From Ruminococcus sp. AM22-13 (GTDB taxonomy: Bacteria > Bacillota > Clostridia > Lachnospirales > Lachnospiraceae): a stretch of DNA of 62,669 bases. Each line of letters opens with the position of its first letter. Positions within the stretch are counted from its first letter, which is position 1. The notes beneath the pieces are model-generated. The model saw only the letters and a list, made by a program, of their open reading frames with translations. It did not search any database and had not been told where the DNA came from. The translations under genes were made by a program, and so were the position numbers. Below, in pieces: positions 33,690 through 43,449 of the stretch. Where the stretch lies: contig NZ_QRIL01000018.1 in the NCBI RefSeq assembly GCF_003471165.1, forward strand, positions 25,305-87,973, given 5' to 3'.

Positions 33690-36194
33690 ATGAAAAAATG
33701 GATTTACAGTGGAATCAGACAGGAACTGCCATCTGAAAGAGAAGTACTTCATGGAAGGCTTGCAAGAAAAGCAGCGGCAGAGGGAATTGTCTTGCTGAAA
33801 AATGAAGGAATTTTGCCATTAAAAAAGAATATAGCAGTAGCAGTCCTTGGATGTGGGGCAGAAAAAACAGTAAAAGGCGGAATTGGTTCGGGAGATGTTA
33901 ATAACAGAAAAAACGTTTCAATCTATCAGGGGTTAAAAGAAGCCGGTGTAAAAATTGTAAGCAAAGACTGGATCAGCGATTATCACAATCGTTATGAGCA
34001 GGCAAGGGAAGCATGGAAAGAAAAAGTTCTGGAAGAGGCAAAAAAAGTAGACAATCCTTTTGATGCCTATGCAGATAATCCGTTCGAGATGCCATTGGGA
34101 CGCGAGGTTCGAGAAGAAGATATCTGTCAGGCTGAAGCTATAATTTATGTGATCAGTCGTATTTCAGGAGAAGGAAAAGACCGCCGAAAAGTGAAAGGTG
34201 ATTATTATCTGAGCACAAGGGAAGCCGCTGATTTACGCTATCTTGCAGAAATGAATAAGCCGGTGATTCTTATTCTTAATGCCGGCGGCCCGGTAGAATT
34301 GACTGAAATTCTGGAACAGACACATAATATAAAAGGAATTCTTAATATTTCCCAGCTGGGTCAGGAAGGCGGCGATGCATTGGCGGATGTACTTCTGGGA
34401 AAAGAAGTACCAAGTGGTAAACTGACGACAACCTGGGCAAGACATTATGAGGATTATCCGTCTTCTGAAGAATATGGATATCTGAATGGAAATCTGGAAA
34501 AAGAGGAATATAAAGAAGGGATTTTTGTAGGTTACAGGTATTTTGACAGTTTCGGGAAAAAGCCGCTGTTTCCATTTGGTTTTGGTCTTTCTTATACTTC
34601 CTTTGAGATTAAATGTTGTGGACTGAAGATTGAGGAAAGCAAGATCAGAACAGAGGTGCAGGTTACAAATACAGGAAATAAATATGCCGGTAAAGAAGTA
34701 GTGCAGATTTATACCACATTTCCACGAACAGATTTTGAAAAAGAATATAAGAGATTAGTGGGATTTGCCAAAACCACACTTCTGCAGCCTGGGGAAACAC
34801 AGACACTTATCATAGAAATACAGGAAAAACAACTGGCATCTTTCAATGAGGATTCACATACCTGGATAATGGAAAAAGGCAGCTATGGCCTTATGCTTGG
34901 AAACAACTCAGATAATTTAGAATTTGCTGCGATTTTGGAAGTTCCAGATTATGAAGAACTTGAACAGCTGGATGAAATCTGCCCATTGCAGGAGAAACTG
35001 GATTGTATTCATCTGTCTGAAGAAATGCAGGAAAAACTTATACAATATCAGAAAGAGGAGAAACTGGCACAGGTACCACGATATCTTTTTAAACCGCGTT
35101 GTCTGTCGACACCTTCTGATAAAACTAACGATGTAGAGAAAAATAAAGGATCTCTCACCAATGAATATAAAAAAGTCCTTTCAAAGATAGCAGAGAAATC
35201 CGCTGAAGAACTGATTCCACTACTTTATGGAAAAATTTCAGAGAATATCAGTACTTTAGGAGCAGCTGGAATCCGCGTACCAGGTTCTGCTGGAGAAACC
35301 AGTGGCGCACTGGAAGAATGTGGAGTCCCGTCACTTGTTATGGCTGATGGTCCTGCCGGTATTCGTCTCAGACAGTGGTATCAGGTAAATAAAGAAACCG
35401 ACAGCATTTATGAAATGGGCGTTCTTGGATCTCTGGAAAATGGAATCCTGGAGCCGGGAGTATATCATGAAAATGCAGATACTTATTATCAGTATTGCAC
35501 AGCTTTTCCGGTAGGAACAGCACTGGCTCAGACATGGGATACAGAGCTTATGACGAAGTTTGGAAAAGCAATTGCAGAAGAAATGGAAGAATTCCATGTG
35601 AATCTCTGGCTGGCACCGGGAATGAATATTCACAGAAATCCGTTATGCGGAAGAAATTACGAGTACTATTCAGAAGATCCGTATCTTACAGGAATGTTAG
35701 CGGCAGCAGTAACACGTGGTGTGCAAAGCAAACCGGGATGTGGAGTAACAATCAAGCATTTTGCATGTAATAATCAGGAAGATAACCGTATGGGTGTAGA
35801 TTCCCGTGTATCAGAACGTGCACTCAGGGAAATTTATCTTCGTGGATTTGAAATTGCAGTAAAAGAAGGAAATCCGGTTTCCATTATGACATCTTATAAT
35901 CTGGTGAATGGAGTGCATGCAGCAAACAGTAAAGATTTATGTGTAACAGTTGCCAGAAAGGAATGGGGATTTGACGGCGCCATTATGTCAGACTGGAACA
36001 CAACAGTGCCGGAGGATGGAAGTACTCCATGGAAATGTGCGGCAGCAGGAAATGACATCATCATGCCTGGAAATCCAGACGATGATAAGAACATCCTACA
36101 GGCATATAAAGAAGGAAAACTTACAGAAGAAGAAATAAGAAGCTGCGCAGAACACCTGATAACGATGATTAGCAGATTAAATCAGAAACGATAA
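33690..36194 (+). CDS. GH3 beta-glucosidase, circularly permuted domain order
   Basis: An 834-residue retaining beta-glucosidase. Domain order is swapped relative to most GH3 enzymes. The GH3 C-terminal alpha/beta domain comes first (LLKNEGILPLKKNIAVAVLGCGAE..., about 30-250), then the Fn3-like domain (about 290-410). The TIM-barrel catalytic domain is last: LVMADGPAGIRL..., KHFACNNQEDNR, and the nucleophile D768 in GAIMSDWNT. This order is known from some Butyrivibrio/Ruminococcus enzymes. No signal peptide, so cytosolic. It would hydrolyse imported beta-glucosides alongside the GH94 phosphorylases. Confidence 0.9.
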   Translation: MKKWIYSGIRQELPSEREVLHGRLARKAAAEGIVLLKNEGILPLKKNIAVAVLGCGAEKTVKGGIGSGDVNNRKNVSIYQGLKEAGVKIVSKDWISDYHNRYEQAREAWKEKVLEEAKKVDNPFDAYADNPFEMPLGREVREEDICQAEAIIYVISRISGEGKDRRKVKGDYYLSTREAADLRYLAEMNKPVILILNAGGPVELTEILEQTHNIKGILNISQLGQEGGDALADVLLGKEVPSGKLTTTWARHYEDYPSSEEYGYLNGNLEKEEYKEGIFVGYRYFDSFGKKPLFPFGFGLSYTSFEIKCCGLKIEESKIRTEVQVTNTGNKYAGKEVVQIYTTFPRTDFEKEYKRLVGFAKTTLLQPGETQTLIIEIQEKQLASFNEDSHTWIMEKGSYGLMLGNNSDNLEFAAILEVPDYEELEQLDEICPLQEKLDCIHLSEEMQEKLIQYQKEEKLAQVPRYLFKPRCLSTPSDKTNDVEKNKGSLTNEYKKVLSKIAEKSAEELIPLLYGKISENISTLGAAGIRVPGSAGETSGALEECGVPSLVMADGPAGIRLRQWYQVNKETDSIYEMGVLGSLENGILEPGVYHENADTYYQYCTAFPVGTALAQTWDTELMTKFGKAIAEEMEEFHVNLWLAPGMNIHRNPLCGRNYEYYSEDPYLTGMLAAAVTRGVQSKPGCGVTIKHFACNNQEDNRMGVDSRVSERALREIYLRGFEIAVKEGNPVSIMTSYNLVNGVHAANSKDLCVTVARKEWGFDGAIMSDWNTTVPEDGSTPWKCAAAGNDIIMPGNPDDDKNILQAYKEGKLTEEEIRSCAEHLITMISRLNQKR

Positions 36195-36367
36195 ATTTTT
36201 TATTAGGTTTATCAAAAAAATTAAGATTATGATAGCCTGAAACATAAAATTATGATATGATATAGATAAAAAATAGACAGAGAAAGTCCCTGCTTGTAAA
36301 AGATTACTTTTGCGAATAAAGTGGGGGCTTACTTAGTTGTAAAATAAAAAAGAAAGGATATGGTGAA

Positions 36368-37558
36368 ATGGAGAAATATAAGAGAATATTCGTGATCGTT
36401 CTGGATTCACTGGGAATTGGGGCGATGCCTGATTCAGAGAAATTTGGAGATAAGGGTGTAGATACTTTCGGACATATTCTGGAACGGATGGGAACTCTGG
36501 ATATTCCGAATCTGCAGAAACTGGGAATGGTAAATCTTCATCAGGCAGGTAAAATGGAGAAGGTAGAGAATCCGATGGGACGTTTTATGCGTGTCAGTGA
36601 GGCCAGCAATGGAAAAGATACTATGACAGGTCACTGGGAGATGATGGGAATCAAGACAGAGAAACCATTTAAGACTTTTACAGATACAGGATTCCCGCCA
36701 GAACTGATTGCAGAACTTGAGAAATGCTGTGGCAAACGTGTAATCGGAAATAAGAGTGCAAGCGGTACAGAAATCATTGAAGAACTTGGCGAAGAAGAAA
36801 TCAATACAGGTGCAATGATCGTATACACTTCTGCTGATTCAGTTCTGCAGATCTGCGGAAATGAGGAGACATTCGACCTTCAGAACCTCTATCGTTGCTG
36901 CGAAATCGCACGTGAAATTACAATGAAAGATGAATGGCGTGTGGGACGTGTAATCGCAAGACCATATGTTGGAAAGAAGAAAGGTGAGTTTAAACGTACA
37001 AGTAACCGTCATGATTATGCACTTAAACCAACCGGATTAACAGCTATGAATGCATTAAAAGATGCAGGATACGATGTGATCAGTGTAGGAAAAATTAATG
37101 ATATTTTCTGTGGAGAGGGTGTGACAGAAGCACTGCATTCTAACAGCTCTGTGCATGGAATGGAACAGACGATTGAAATCAGCAAGAAAGATTTCCATGG
37201 ACTTTGCTTTACCAATCTGGTAGATTTTGATGCACTCTGGGGACACCGCAGAAATCCTGAAGGATACGGACAGGAAATCGAGAAATTTGATAAGAATCTG
37301 GGCGTTCTGATGGAGGAGATGACATCTGATGATCTTCTGATTATTACTGCAGATCATGGAAATGATCCGACATACACAGGAACAGATCATACCAGAGAAT
37401 ATGTACCATTCATTTCTTGGTCACCGAAGATGGAACAGGGTGGTCAGTTAGAGGAAGAGGATACATTTGCAATTATCGGGGCAACTATTGCAGATAATTT
37501 TCAGGTAAAAATGCCAGAGGGAACAATCGGACATTCTATTCTTGATAAGTTAGTATAA
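36368..37558 (+). CDS. deoB: Phosphopentomutase
   Basis: DeoB interconverts ribose-1- and ribose-5-phosphate (also deoxy forms) in nucleoside salvage. The 396-residue alkaline-phosphatase-fold enzyme shows the metal ligands in [13 protein letters not shown] and [17 protein letters not shown]. The phosphorylated Thr lies in [11 protein letters not shown]. Length matches the family. AAAGGATATGG precedes the ATG. Fourteen bases separate it from the HD hydrolase, suggesting co-transcription. Confidence 0.95.
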   Translation: MEKYKRIFVIVLDSLGIGAMPDSEKFGDKGVDTFGHILERMGTLDIPNLQKLGMVNLHQAGKMEKVENPMGRFMRVSEASNGKDTMTGHWEMMGIKTEKPFKTFTDTGFPPELIAELEKCCGKRVIGNKSASGTEIIEELGEEEINTGAMIVYTSADSVLQICGNEETFDLQNLYRCCEIAREITMKDEWRVGRVIARPYVGKKKGEFKRTSNRHDYALKPTGLTAMNALKDAGYDVISVGKINDIFCGEGVTEALHSNSSVHGMEQTIEISKKDFHGLCFTNLVDFDALWGHRRNPEGYGQEIEKFDKNLGVLMEEMTSDDLLIITADHGNDPTYTGTDHTREYVPFISWSPKMEQGGQLEEEDTFAIIGATIADNFQVKMPEGTIGHSILDKLV

Positions 37559-37572
37559 TCAGGGGAAAACAT

Positions 37573-38136
37573 ATGGATAGCAGAGTATTTCTGGATTTTT
37601 TGAAGATAGCGGAAAGATTAAAATGTAATACCAGACATTCTTATACATCTTCAGGGCGGCATGAGAGTGTGGCAGAACATAGTTGGCGGCTTACTATGAT
37701 GGCATATTTTATGCAGGATGAATTTTCTGAGGCAGATATTGATAAGGTAATCAAGATGTGTATCTTTCATGACATGGGAGAAGCCATTACAGGAGATATT
37801 CCTGCGTTTGAGAAAACTACTGCTGATTCAGAGCATGAAAATTCTGTAATGGATGAACTGCTGGACACTTTGCCAGAGCCGTACAAAACAGATTTGAAAG
37901 AACTGTTTGCTGAGATGGAGGCATTGGAAACTTTAGAAGCAAAAATATATAAGGCTCTGGACAAATTAGAAGCATTGATTCAGCATAATGAGGCTGATCT
38001 TTCTACCTGGATTCCGCTGGAATATGATCTACAGATGACCTACGGAACTAAAGAGTGCAGTTTCAGTGAATACATGAAGAGTCTGCGGGATATGGTCAGA
38101 GAGGACTCCAGAAAGAAAGCTGGTATGGACGAATAA
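37573..38136 (+). CDS. HD-domain hydrolase (YfbR-like nucleotidase)
   Basis: A 187-residue HD phosphohydrolase with HESVAEHSWR (metal His), CIFHDMGEAITGDIPAFEK (the HD pair) and a later D in EALIQHNEADLSTW. YfbR-type proteins dephosphorylate deoxynucleoside monophosphates. Pairing with deoB supports a nucleoside-salvage role. A strong bidirectional terminator follows. Confidence 0.82.
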   Translation: MDSRVFLDFLKIAERLKCNTRHSYTSSGRHESVAEHSWRLTMMAYFMQDEFSEADIDKVIKMCIFHDMGEAITGDIPAFEKTTADSEHENSVMDELLDTLPEPYKTDLKELFAEMEALETLEAKIYKALDKLEALIQHNEADLSTWIPLEYDLQMTYGTKECSFSEYMKSLRDMVREDSRKKAGMDE

Positions 38137-38137
38137 T

Positions 38138-38187
38138 AAAAACTTGCTGCACAGAGGGAAAACACCAATGTACAGCAAGTTTTTTTA
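38138..38187. terminator. Bidirectional terminator
   Basis: AAACTTGCTG pairs with CAGCAAGTTT, followed by Ts. It separates the convergent HD and FliB-like genes. Confidence 0.85.
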
Positions 38188-39441
38188 GCAAATTTTCAAC
38201 AGATTTTCAAATGAAAAAATCTTATTCTCTGACATTAATTCTTCAAATTTGTTCAGATTAAGATCCGAATGCTCCAGTTCTCTGGAGAACTGGTAGCAAA
38301 TCTGAATCTGCTCCTCCAGACTAAATTGACGGTTGTTTTTCAGGTATATTCCAACAGATAATTCGTGGATAAATAATGTACAGACAACAGCCATTTTTAC
38401 CTTTGCGAAAATCTCATCGTCATAAACAGCACCACAAAAATAAGTGTAGATCCAATAAACCAGAAGCTGCTCCTCCTGAATTTGCCAGTCCGGGTAGTAA
38501 TAATCGAATTCACTTTTCTGATATGGATAAAGACTTACTTTTGCGGACGGATCATCTGAAATTCCTGTATATAAAGGAGTTAGAGATTCATTCAGAAAGT
38601 CTCTCCACCCAGGACGAAGGACTTCCATGGCAGGAACTATCGTCTGCCACATTTGTTGGAATAATTCTTTCGTTTTACAGGAATAATCTGGACGGCAGGA
38701 ACTATCGGTTACATTTGAGACATTAGTTATATTTGTTTTCACTGAAGGATTTGCGGTATTTTCTTTATTATATTGATTCATTTTAAAATGAATTTTATTG
38801 CAAAATTCTTCTCCGTATCCGGAATCTTTATGGCGTTTCCTCATATCTTCCCATTTAAAAAGCTCATTTTTATCTACGCACAGCTGAAAATCATGTGCGA
38901 TCGCAAGTATTTTCCACAGACGCTTCTGCATAGGAATTGTCCTGTCCTGAATGATAGCTATCAGCATATCCCTCGTATCCATCAATGCAGTAAACAGGAG
39001 ATAATCAAAATCATCATAGACTTCTTCACGAGTTTCTTTTTCCCTGGTTATAAAATTTACTTTATCTTTCTGAGACAGAAGGATCCTTGCGGCTTCCGGG
39101 CAGGAAAGTGACAGGGAAATCTCGCGTAACCCCTCAAATTCTTCAATATGTCTGGGATAATTTCTGCATGTTTTGCAGAACATTTTCGGCCCTGCTTCTG
39201 TATAAATATCACACAGATTATCTTCATTCAGAAATGCACAGCGACGATCATACTGTCGGAAAACATGTTCTTTCCAGTCGATATCGTTATGTAAGCGGTT
39301 ACGGAACGGACCTTTAAAGTGCTGATATTTTTTCAAAGTTTTATCATCAATAACGATTTGCCACCCTGCACAGCAGGTGTCCGGACAGGCACCGGCAATG
39401 CAGGAGAATTCTTTATAATAATTTGGAAATGTAAATTGCAT
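38185..39441 (-). CDS. fliB: FliB-like protein (putative flagellin lysine N-methylase family)
   Basis: A 418-residue protein with the FliB cysteine pattern: CIAGACPDTCCAGWQIVIDD, then CAFLNEDNLCDIYTEAGPKMFCKTCRNYPR. FliB methylates flagellin lysines in Salmonella, probably with a radical-SAM-like cluster, but homologues are widespread in non-motile Firmicutes and their role is uncertain. Start at 39441 follows AAAGGAGTT; a longer frame to 39567 has no ribosome site. No flagellar genes are in this window. A clearly related Cys pattern occurs in the YkgJ protein at 23055. Confidence 0.75.
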   Translation of the reverse strand: MQFTFPNYYKEFSCIAGACPDTCCAGWQIVIDDKTLKKYQHFKGPFRNRLHNDIDWKEHVFRQYDRRCAFLNEDNLCDIYTEAGPKMFCKTCRNYPRHIEEFEGLREISLSLSCPEAARILLSQKDKVNFITREKETREEVYDDFDYLLFTALMDTRDMLIAIIQDRTIPMQKRLWKILAIAHDFQLCVDKNELFKWEDMRKRHKDSGYGEEFCNKIHFKMNQYNKENTANPSVKTNITNVSNVTDSSCRPDYSCKTKELFQQMWQTIVPAMEVLRPGWRDFLNESLTPLYTGISDDPSAKVSLYPYQKSEFDYYYPDWQIQEEQLLVYWIYTYFCGAVYDDEIFAKVKMAVVCTLFIHELSVGIYLKNNRQFSLEEQIQICYQFSRELEHSDLNLNKFEELMSENKIFSFENLLKIC

Positions 39442-39670
39442 AACGCTAAATAACTCCTTTCTGACAGATAAGAAAAGTGTTGTATTACTGAGAATGATGT
39501 GAACAACAACAACATTTCTTATCTTATGATATAAAAATATTGTATAGGAAACGAATAGAAAATACAATGCATTTATTTTTGACAGAAATAGCTAAAATAT
39601 ATTGAATGGGAACCAAAAATATTATAAAATAATATACAAATCAAAGCTTTTTGAAAGGAAGCCAAAAGTT

Positions 39671-42019
39671 GTGAAGAAGAGATATACAATTGGTGTGATG
39701 ATAGGAAATGCAAATTCACCGCATACGATGGATCTAATGCAGGGGATTTTTCATGCAGCACAGTCGATGGATGTCAATGTTATATTATTCCTTGGAATTC
39801 ACAGCAGCTATTATTATAAATCGTATTTTGGAGAAGATGTGGAGGATGATTATGACTACCAGTTTAATGCCGCATATGATTATCAGGCATTTGCGGACCT
39901 GGATGTGCTGGTAATCGCATATGGATCATTATGTATTTTTCTGGATGAAAAAGAGAGTGCAACTTTTCTGGAGAAATATAGAGATAAGCCACGTGTTCTT
40001 CTCGAAGAAAGGGACAAAACAGGAACATCTACATCCATTATTACGGACAATTATAATGGAATGTATGCCATAGCAGAACATCTGGTAAAGGACCATGGGT
40101 ATAGAAATTTTACCTATCTTGCGGGACCTCATGGAAATACAGACGCCAGGGAACGCAGGCAGGCGGTATATGATGTGATGGAGAAATATGAAATCCCGTT
40201 TGGACCGGAGCGGATTGCTTATGGAGATTATTCATCATGTGTGCAGAAACAGGTAAATCATTTATTGGATGCATATCCTGACATGGAAGCAATGATCTGT
40301 GCAAATGATGTTATGGCAGAGACTGCATATAGAGAATGTAATAAAAGAAGATTGATTGTCGGAAAGGACATTGCGATTACTGGTTTTGATGACTGGGAAC
40401 TTGCCGAGACAATGAATCCGCCATTGACAACTGTATTGCAGAATGCTTTTGATATGGGGTATATGGCAATAATCGGCGCGGTAGAATTGTGCAAGGGAAA
40501 GAAATGCCACTCTGTGGTAGTTACGGCGAGTGTAAGAATTCGCGAGTCATGTGGATGTTCAGTAGACAGAAATTCTTATGAGGAAACTTCAATTCTTGGA
40601 AAAGAAACTCATTGGACAGCGATTGTGGAGAGTTATCTGGACAGTATGCTGAAGGAAGTTCTTCCGGCCAATTCAAATAAAGAATTGAAGGGCAGAATAC
40701 GGGATTATCTGAGCTTGCTTTTAAGTGTGGATTTCAGAACTTCGGATAGTGAAGAGAATATAAAGAGAGGTCTGCAGAAATTGTTTGACAGTGAACTCGG
40801 CGGACTGCTCAACGGACATTCTTTTATGAAAGTGCTGGATCAATTTGTTGATGAATGTATTCAGGTAGAATTGCGAAAAGATAAGCCAGACAGAACGATC
40901 ATTCAGAATTTACTTCTGAGAAAGAGACTCTTAAATGATAAGATCGTGGCATACAGTATTAAAAGTGAAAAAGAGCATTTCAGTACTTTTCAACAGGAAA
41001 GCTGGTTTGTTCCACTGATTTCCAAAGATATGATATGTCATATGAATGATGAGCAGGAGATGTATAGACGTGCACTTGTGAAGCTAAACGCGTTGAGCGC
41101 AAAAGCATCGTATCTTTATATTTTTAAAGAACCGGTAGCTCATTACAGAGATGAGGAATGGGAATGCCCAGATAAGATGTATCTGGCTGCATATCAGATA
41201 GGACAGCAGATTATTTCATATAAAGAGAATGAACGTCCGGAAGTGTCTACGGATTATTCAAGGGACGGAAGAGTTATATGCAGAAAGAAAGACAACGAAA
41301 ATTATGTAGCGACGATTCTTTGTCTCTTTTCCGGAGAAATGCAATATGGTGTTCTGGCAGCGGAAATTAATCCTGCCAATCTGGCTTTATTTTATCTTAT
41401 CAGCAGGCAGATTGGAAATATGCTGCGTATGTATCAGATGTCGAAAGAGCAAAAAAGGATGCAGCAGAAACTCGAAGCTCTGGTCAGAGAAGTCAGGGAA
41501 AAGAATGAAGTCCTTAACTTTCTGTCGGAATCTGATGCATTAACAGGCTGTATGAACCGCCGGGGACTTATGGAAAAGGCAGTTCAGATGAATAGAAAAA
41601 ATGATGGAAAAGAGATGCTGATCCTGTTTGCAGATCTGGACCACCTGAAGGAAATCAATGATTCTTTTGGACATATAGAAGGCGATTTTGCCATTAAAAA
41701 ATGTGCTGAGACTTTAAAATCTGTGGTGGGAGAAAATGGTATCATAGGAAGAATCGGCGGAGATGAATTCTGCGCAATGCTTCCCGGAAATGCTGAGAAT
41801 GGACAGAGGATTCGTAGACTGATCCAGAAGAAAAGTGCAGCATTTAATGAGAATTCCGATAAAGCGTATTATGTGGAATTATCAGTGGGATACACGATAG
41901 TTACATGCAGTAGCGGACTGGCAATCTCAGATGAACTGAAAGATGCCGATAAAGCTCTCTATGAGGAAAAAAAGAAACGGAGAAAATCTGTAAAGAAACA
42001 ACTGGATTTAGAAAAATAG
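39671..42019 (+). CDS. Sugar-binding-domain (LacI-like) diguanylate cyclase
   Basis: A 782-residue signalling protein. Residues about 5-310 form a periplasmic-binding/LacI-type sensor (YTIGVMIGNANSPHTMDLMQGIFHAA...ICANDVMAETAY...ITGFDDWELAETMNPPLTTV). It has neither signal peptide nor DNA-binding domain, so it senses in the cytosol. A GAF-like middle region leads through a coiled coil (KRMQQKLEALVREVREKNEVLNFL) to a GGDEF domain (SDALTGCMNRRGLME...RIGGDEFCAML). It probably makes c-di-GMP in response to a sugar or nucleoside. Start: GTG at 39671 behind AAAGGAAG; a TTG at 39602 is in frame but lacks one. Confidence 0.82.
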   Translation: MKKRYTIGVMIGNANSPHTMDLMQGIFHAAQSMDVNVILFLGIHSSYYYKSYFGEDVEDDYDYQFNAAYDYQAFADLDVLVIAYGSLCIFLDEKESATFLEKYRDKPRVLLEERDKTGTSTSIITDNYNGMYAIAEHLVKDHGYRNFTYLAGPHGNTDARERRQAVYDVMEKYEIPFGPERIAYGDYSSCVQKQVNHLLDAYPDMEAMICANDVMAETAYRECNKRRLIVGKDIAITGFDDWELAETMNPPLTTVLQNAFDMGYMAIIGAVELCKGKKCHSVVVTASVRIRESCGCSVDRNSYEETSILGKETHWTAIVESYLDSMLKEVLPANSNKELKGRIRDYLSLLLSVDFRTSDSEENIKRGLQKLFDSELGGLLNGHSFMKVLDQFVDECIQVELRKDKPDRTIIQNLLLRKRLLNDKIVAYSIKSEKEHFSTFQQESWFVPLISKDMICHMNDEQEMYRRALVKLNALSAKASYLYIFKEPVAHYRDEEWECPDKMYLAAYQIGQQIISYKENERPEVSTDYSRDGRVICRKKDNENYVATILCLFSGEMQYGVLAAEINPANLALFYLISRQIGNMLRMYQMSKEQKRMQQKLEALVREVREKNEVLNFLSESDALTGCMNRRGLMEKAVQMNRKNDGKEMLILFADLDHLKEINDSFGHIEGDFAIKKCAETLKSVVGENGIIGRIGGDEFCAMLPGNAENGQRIRRLIQKKSAAFNENSDKAYYVELSVGYTIVTCSSGLAISDELKDADKALYEEKKKRRKSVKKQLDLEK

Positions 42020-42042
42020 TAATAAAATAATGCTAAGCAAAG

Positions 42043-42088
42043 AACAGGTTCAGACACGAATAATATATTTCGTATCTGAACCTGTTTT
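42043..42088. terminator. Bidirectional terminator
   Basis: AACAGGTTCAGA.ACGAA pairs with TTCGT.TCTGAACCTGTT, with a T tail on the plus strand. It lies between the GGDEF gene and trpS. Confidence 0.88.
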
Positions 42089-42101
42089 ATATCCTGGGAA
42101 A

Positions 42102-43163
42102 TTATTTAATCAGGCTATTATCGTCAAAGTAGTTGATCTGCATAGCAGAACGTACATCATGAAGTGTCTGAGCAGCTTTTGCCTCAGCAACTTTACTTCC
42201 TTCTTTGAGGATATCATATACATCATCGAGATGCTGTTCCCAATGTTTACGTCTTTCGCGGATTGGAGAAAGCTCTGCCTGAAGTACTTTGTTCAGGAAT
42301 TTCTTAACTTTAACATCACCCAGACCGCCACGTGTATAGTGAGCTTTCAGTTCATCCAGGTTCTGATATTCTGGCAGGAATTCTGCGAAATATTCCGGTT
42401 TGCAGAAAGCATCCAGATAGATAAATACCGGGTTTCCTTCCACACGGCCAGGGTCTTCCACACGAAGATGATTCGGATCAGTAAACATGGACATAACTTT
42501 CTTCTTGACATCTGCCTCTTCATCAGCAAGATAGATACAGTTTCCGAGAGATTTGCTCATTTTTGCTTTGCCATCGATACCTGGCAGACGTAAGCAGGCT
42601 TTATTGGATGGAAGAATGATCTCTGGTTCTGTCAGAGTTTCGCCATAAACAGTATTGAACTTGTGTACGATTTCCTTACACTGTTCAAGCATCGGAAGCT
42701 GATCCTCTCCAACCGGAACAGTAGTAGCACGGAATGCAGTGATATCTGCTGCCTGGCTGATCGGATAACAGAAAAATCCAACAGGAATGCTGGCTTCAAA
42801 ATTACGCATCTGAATCTCAGATTTAACAGTTGGGTTACGCTGTACACGTGCTACAGTCACAAGATTCATATAGTAGAAAGTGAGTTCTGTAAGCTCCGGA
42901 ACCATAGACTGGATAAAGATTGTGGATTTCTCAGGATCAATACCACATGCAAGGTAATCCAGTGCAACCTGAAGGATATTCTGGCGAACTTTCTCAGGGT
43001 GTTCAGCATTATCTGTTAATGCCTGTGCATCTGCGATCATAATATAAATTTCATCATATAAGCCGGAGTTCTGTAAACGAACACGCTCGGATAATGAACC
43101 AACATAATGTCCAACATGAAGGCGGCCGGTTGGACGGTCACCGGTTAAAATAATTTTGCTCAT
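42102..43163 (-). CDS. trpS: Tryptophan--tRNA ligase
   Basis: A 353-residue class I aminoacyl-tRNA synthetase charging tRNA-Trp. HVGH (16-19) replaces HIGH, and KMSKS lies in GIDGKAKMSKSLGN. The N-terminal LTGDRPTGRLHVGHYVGSL is diagnostic of TrpRS. I saw no T-box motif in the leader. GGAGAG precedes the ATG on the minus strand. Single gene. Confidence 0.95.
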   Translation of the reverse strand: MSKIILTGDRPTGRLHVGHYVGSLSERVRLQNSGLYDEIYIMIADAQALTDNAEHPEKVRQNILQVALDYLACGIDPEKSTIFIQSMVPELTELTFYYMNLVTVARVQRNPTVKSEIQMRNFEASIPVGFFCYPISQAADITAFRATTVPVGEDQLPMLEQCKEIVHKFNTVYGETLTEPEIILPSNKACLRLPGIDGKAKMSKSLGNCIYLADEEADVKKKVMSMFTDPNHLRVEDPGRVEGNPVFIYLDAFCKPEYFAEFLPEYQNLDELKAHYTRGGLGDVKVKKFLNKVLQAELSPIRERRKHWEQHLDDVYDILKEGSKVAEAKAAQTLHDVRSAMQINYFDDNSLIK

Positions 43164-43286
43164 TTTGCTCTCCTAAAAGTAAATTCCGATTTTCCAGAGA
43201 ATAATCTGGAAATTCTCAGTTATCCCTATTATAAAGCCTGCGGATGTTACCGTCAATGATTTTGGTGGAATAAATGAGGATATAAT

Positions 43287-43313
43287 GTTACTGTGAACGG
43301 AGTGAACATTAAC
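43287..43313. repeat. 27-bp palindromic repeat, copy 1
   Basis: Identical over 27 bases to 53347-53373; begins GTTACTGTGAACGGAGTG and contains GTGAAC twice. Lies between divergent trpS and the AAA ATPase gene. Its arms resemble the ends of the folded element at 19063-19247. Confidence 0.8.
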
Positions 43314-43449
43314 GATATAATTTCTTGAATAATTATGCAATAAATACATTTACAGAATTGATTAAAAGAAAAGATTCTGCTAGAATAATAAAGAGTTGTA
43401 CATAAAAAATTACACACTGATTAAGGTTAAAATAAAAGGAGTATTTACC

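Noticed and set aside
36195..36367. Purine riboswitch upstream of deoB
   Set aside because: A loose AAGTCCC/GGGGGCTT stem exists, but the conserved purine-aptamer core is missing.
42030..42593. 187-codon plus-strand frame opposite trpS
   Set aside because: Begins in a terminator and lies antisense to trpS.
43164..43449. T-box leader for trpS
   Set aside because: No AGGGTGGNACCGCG-type antiterminator motif on the trpS strand.
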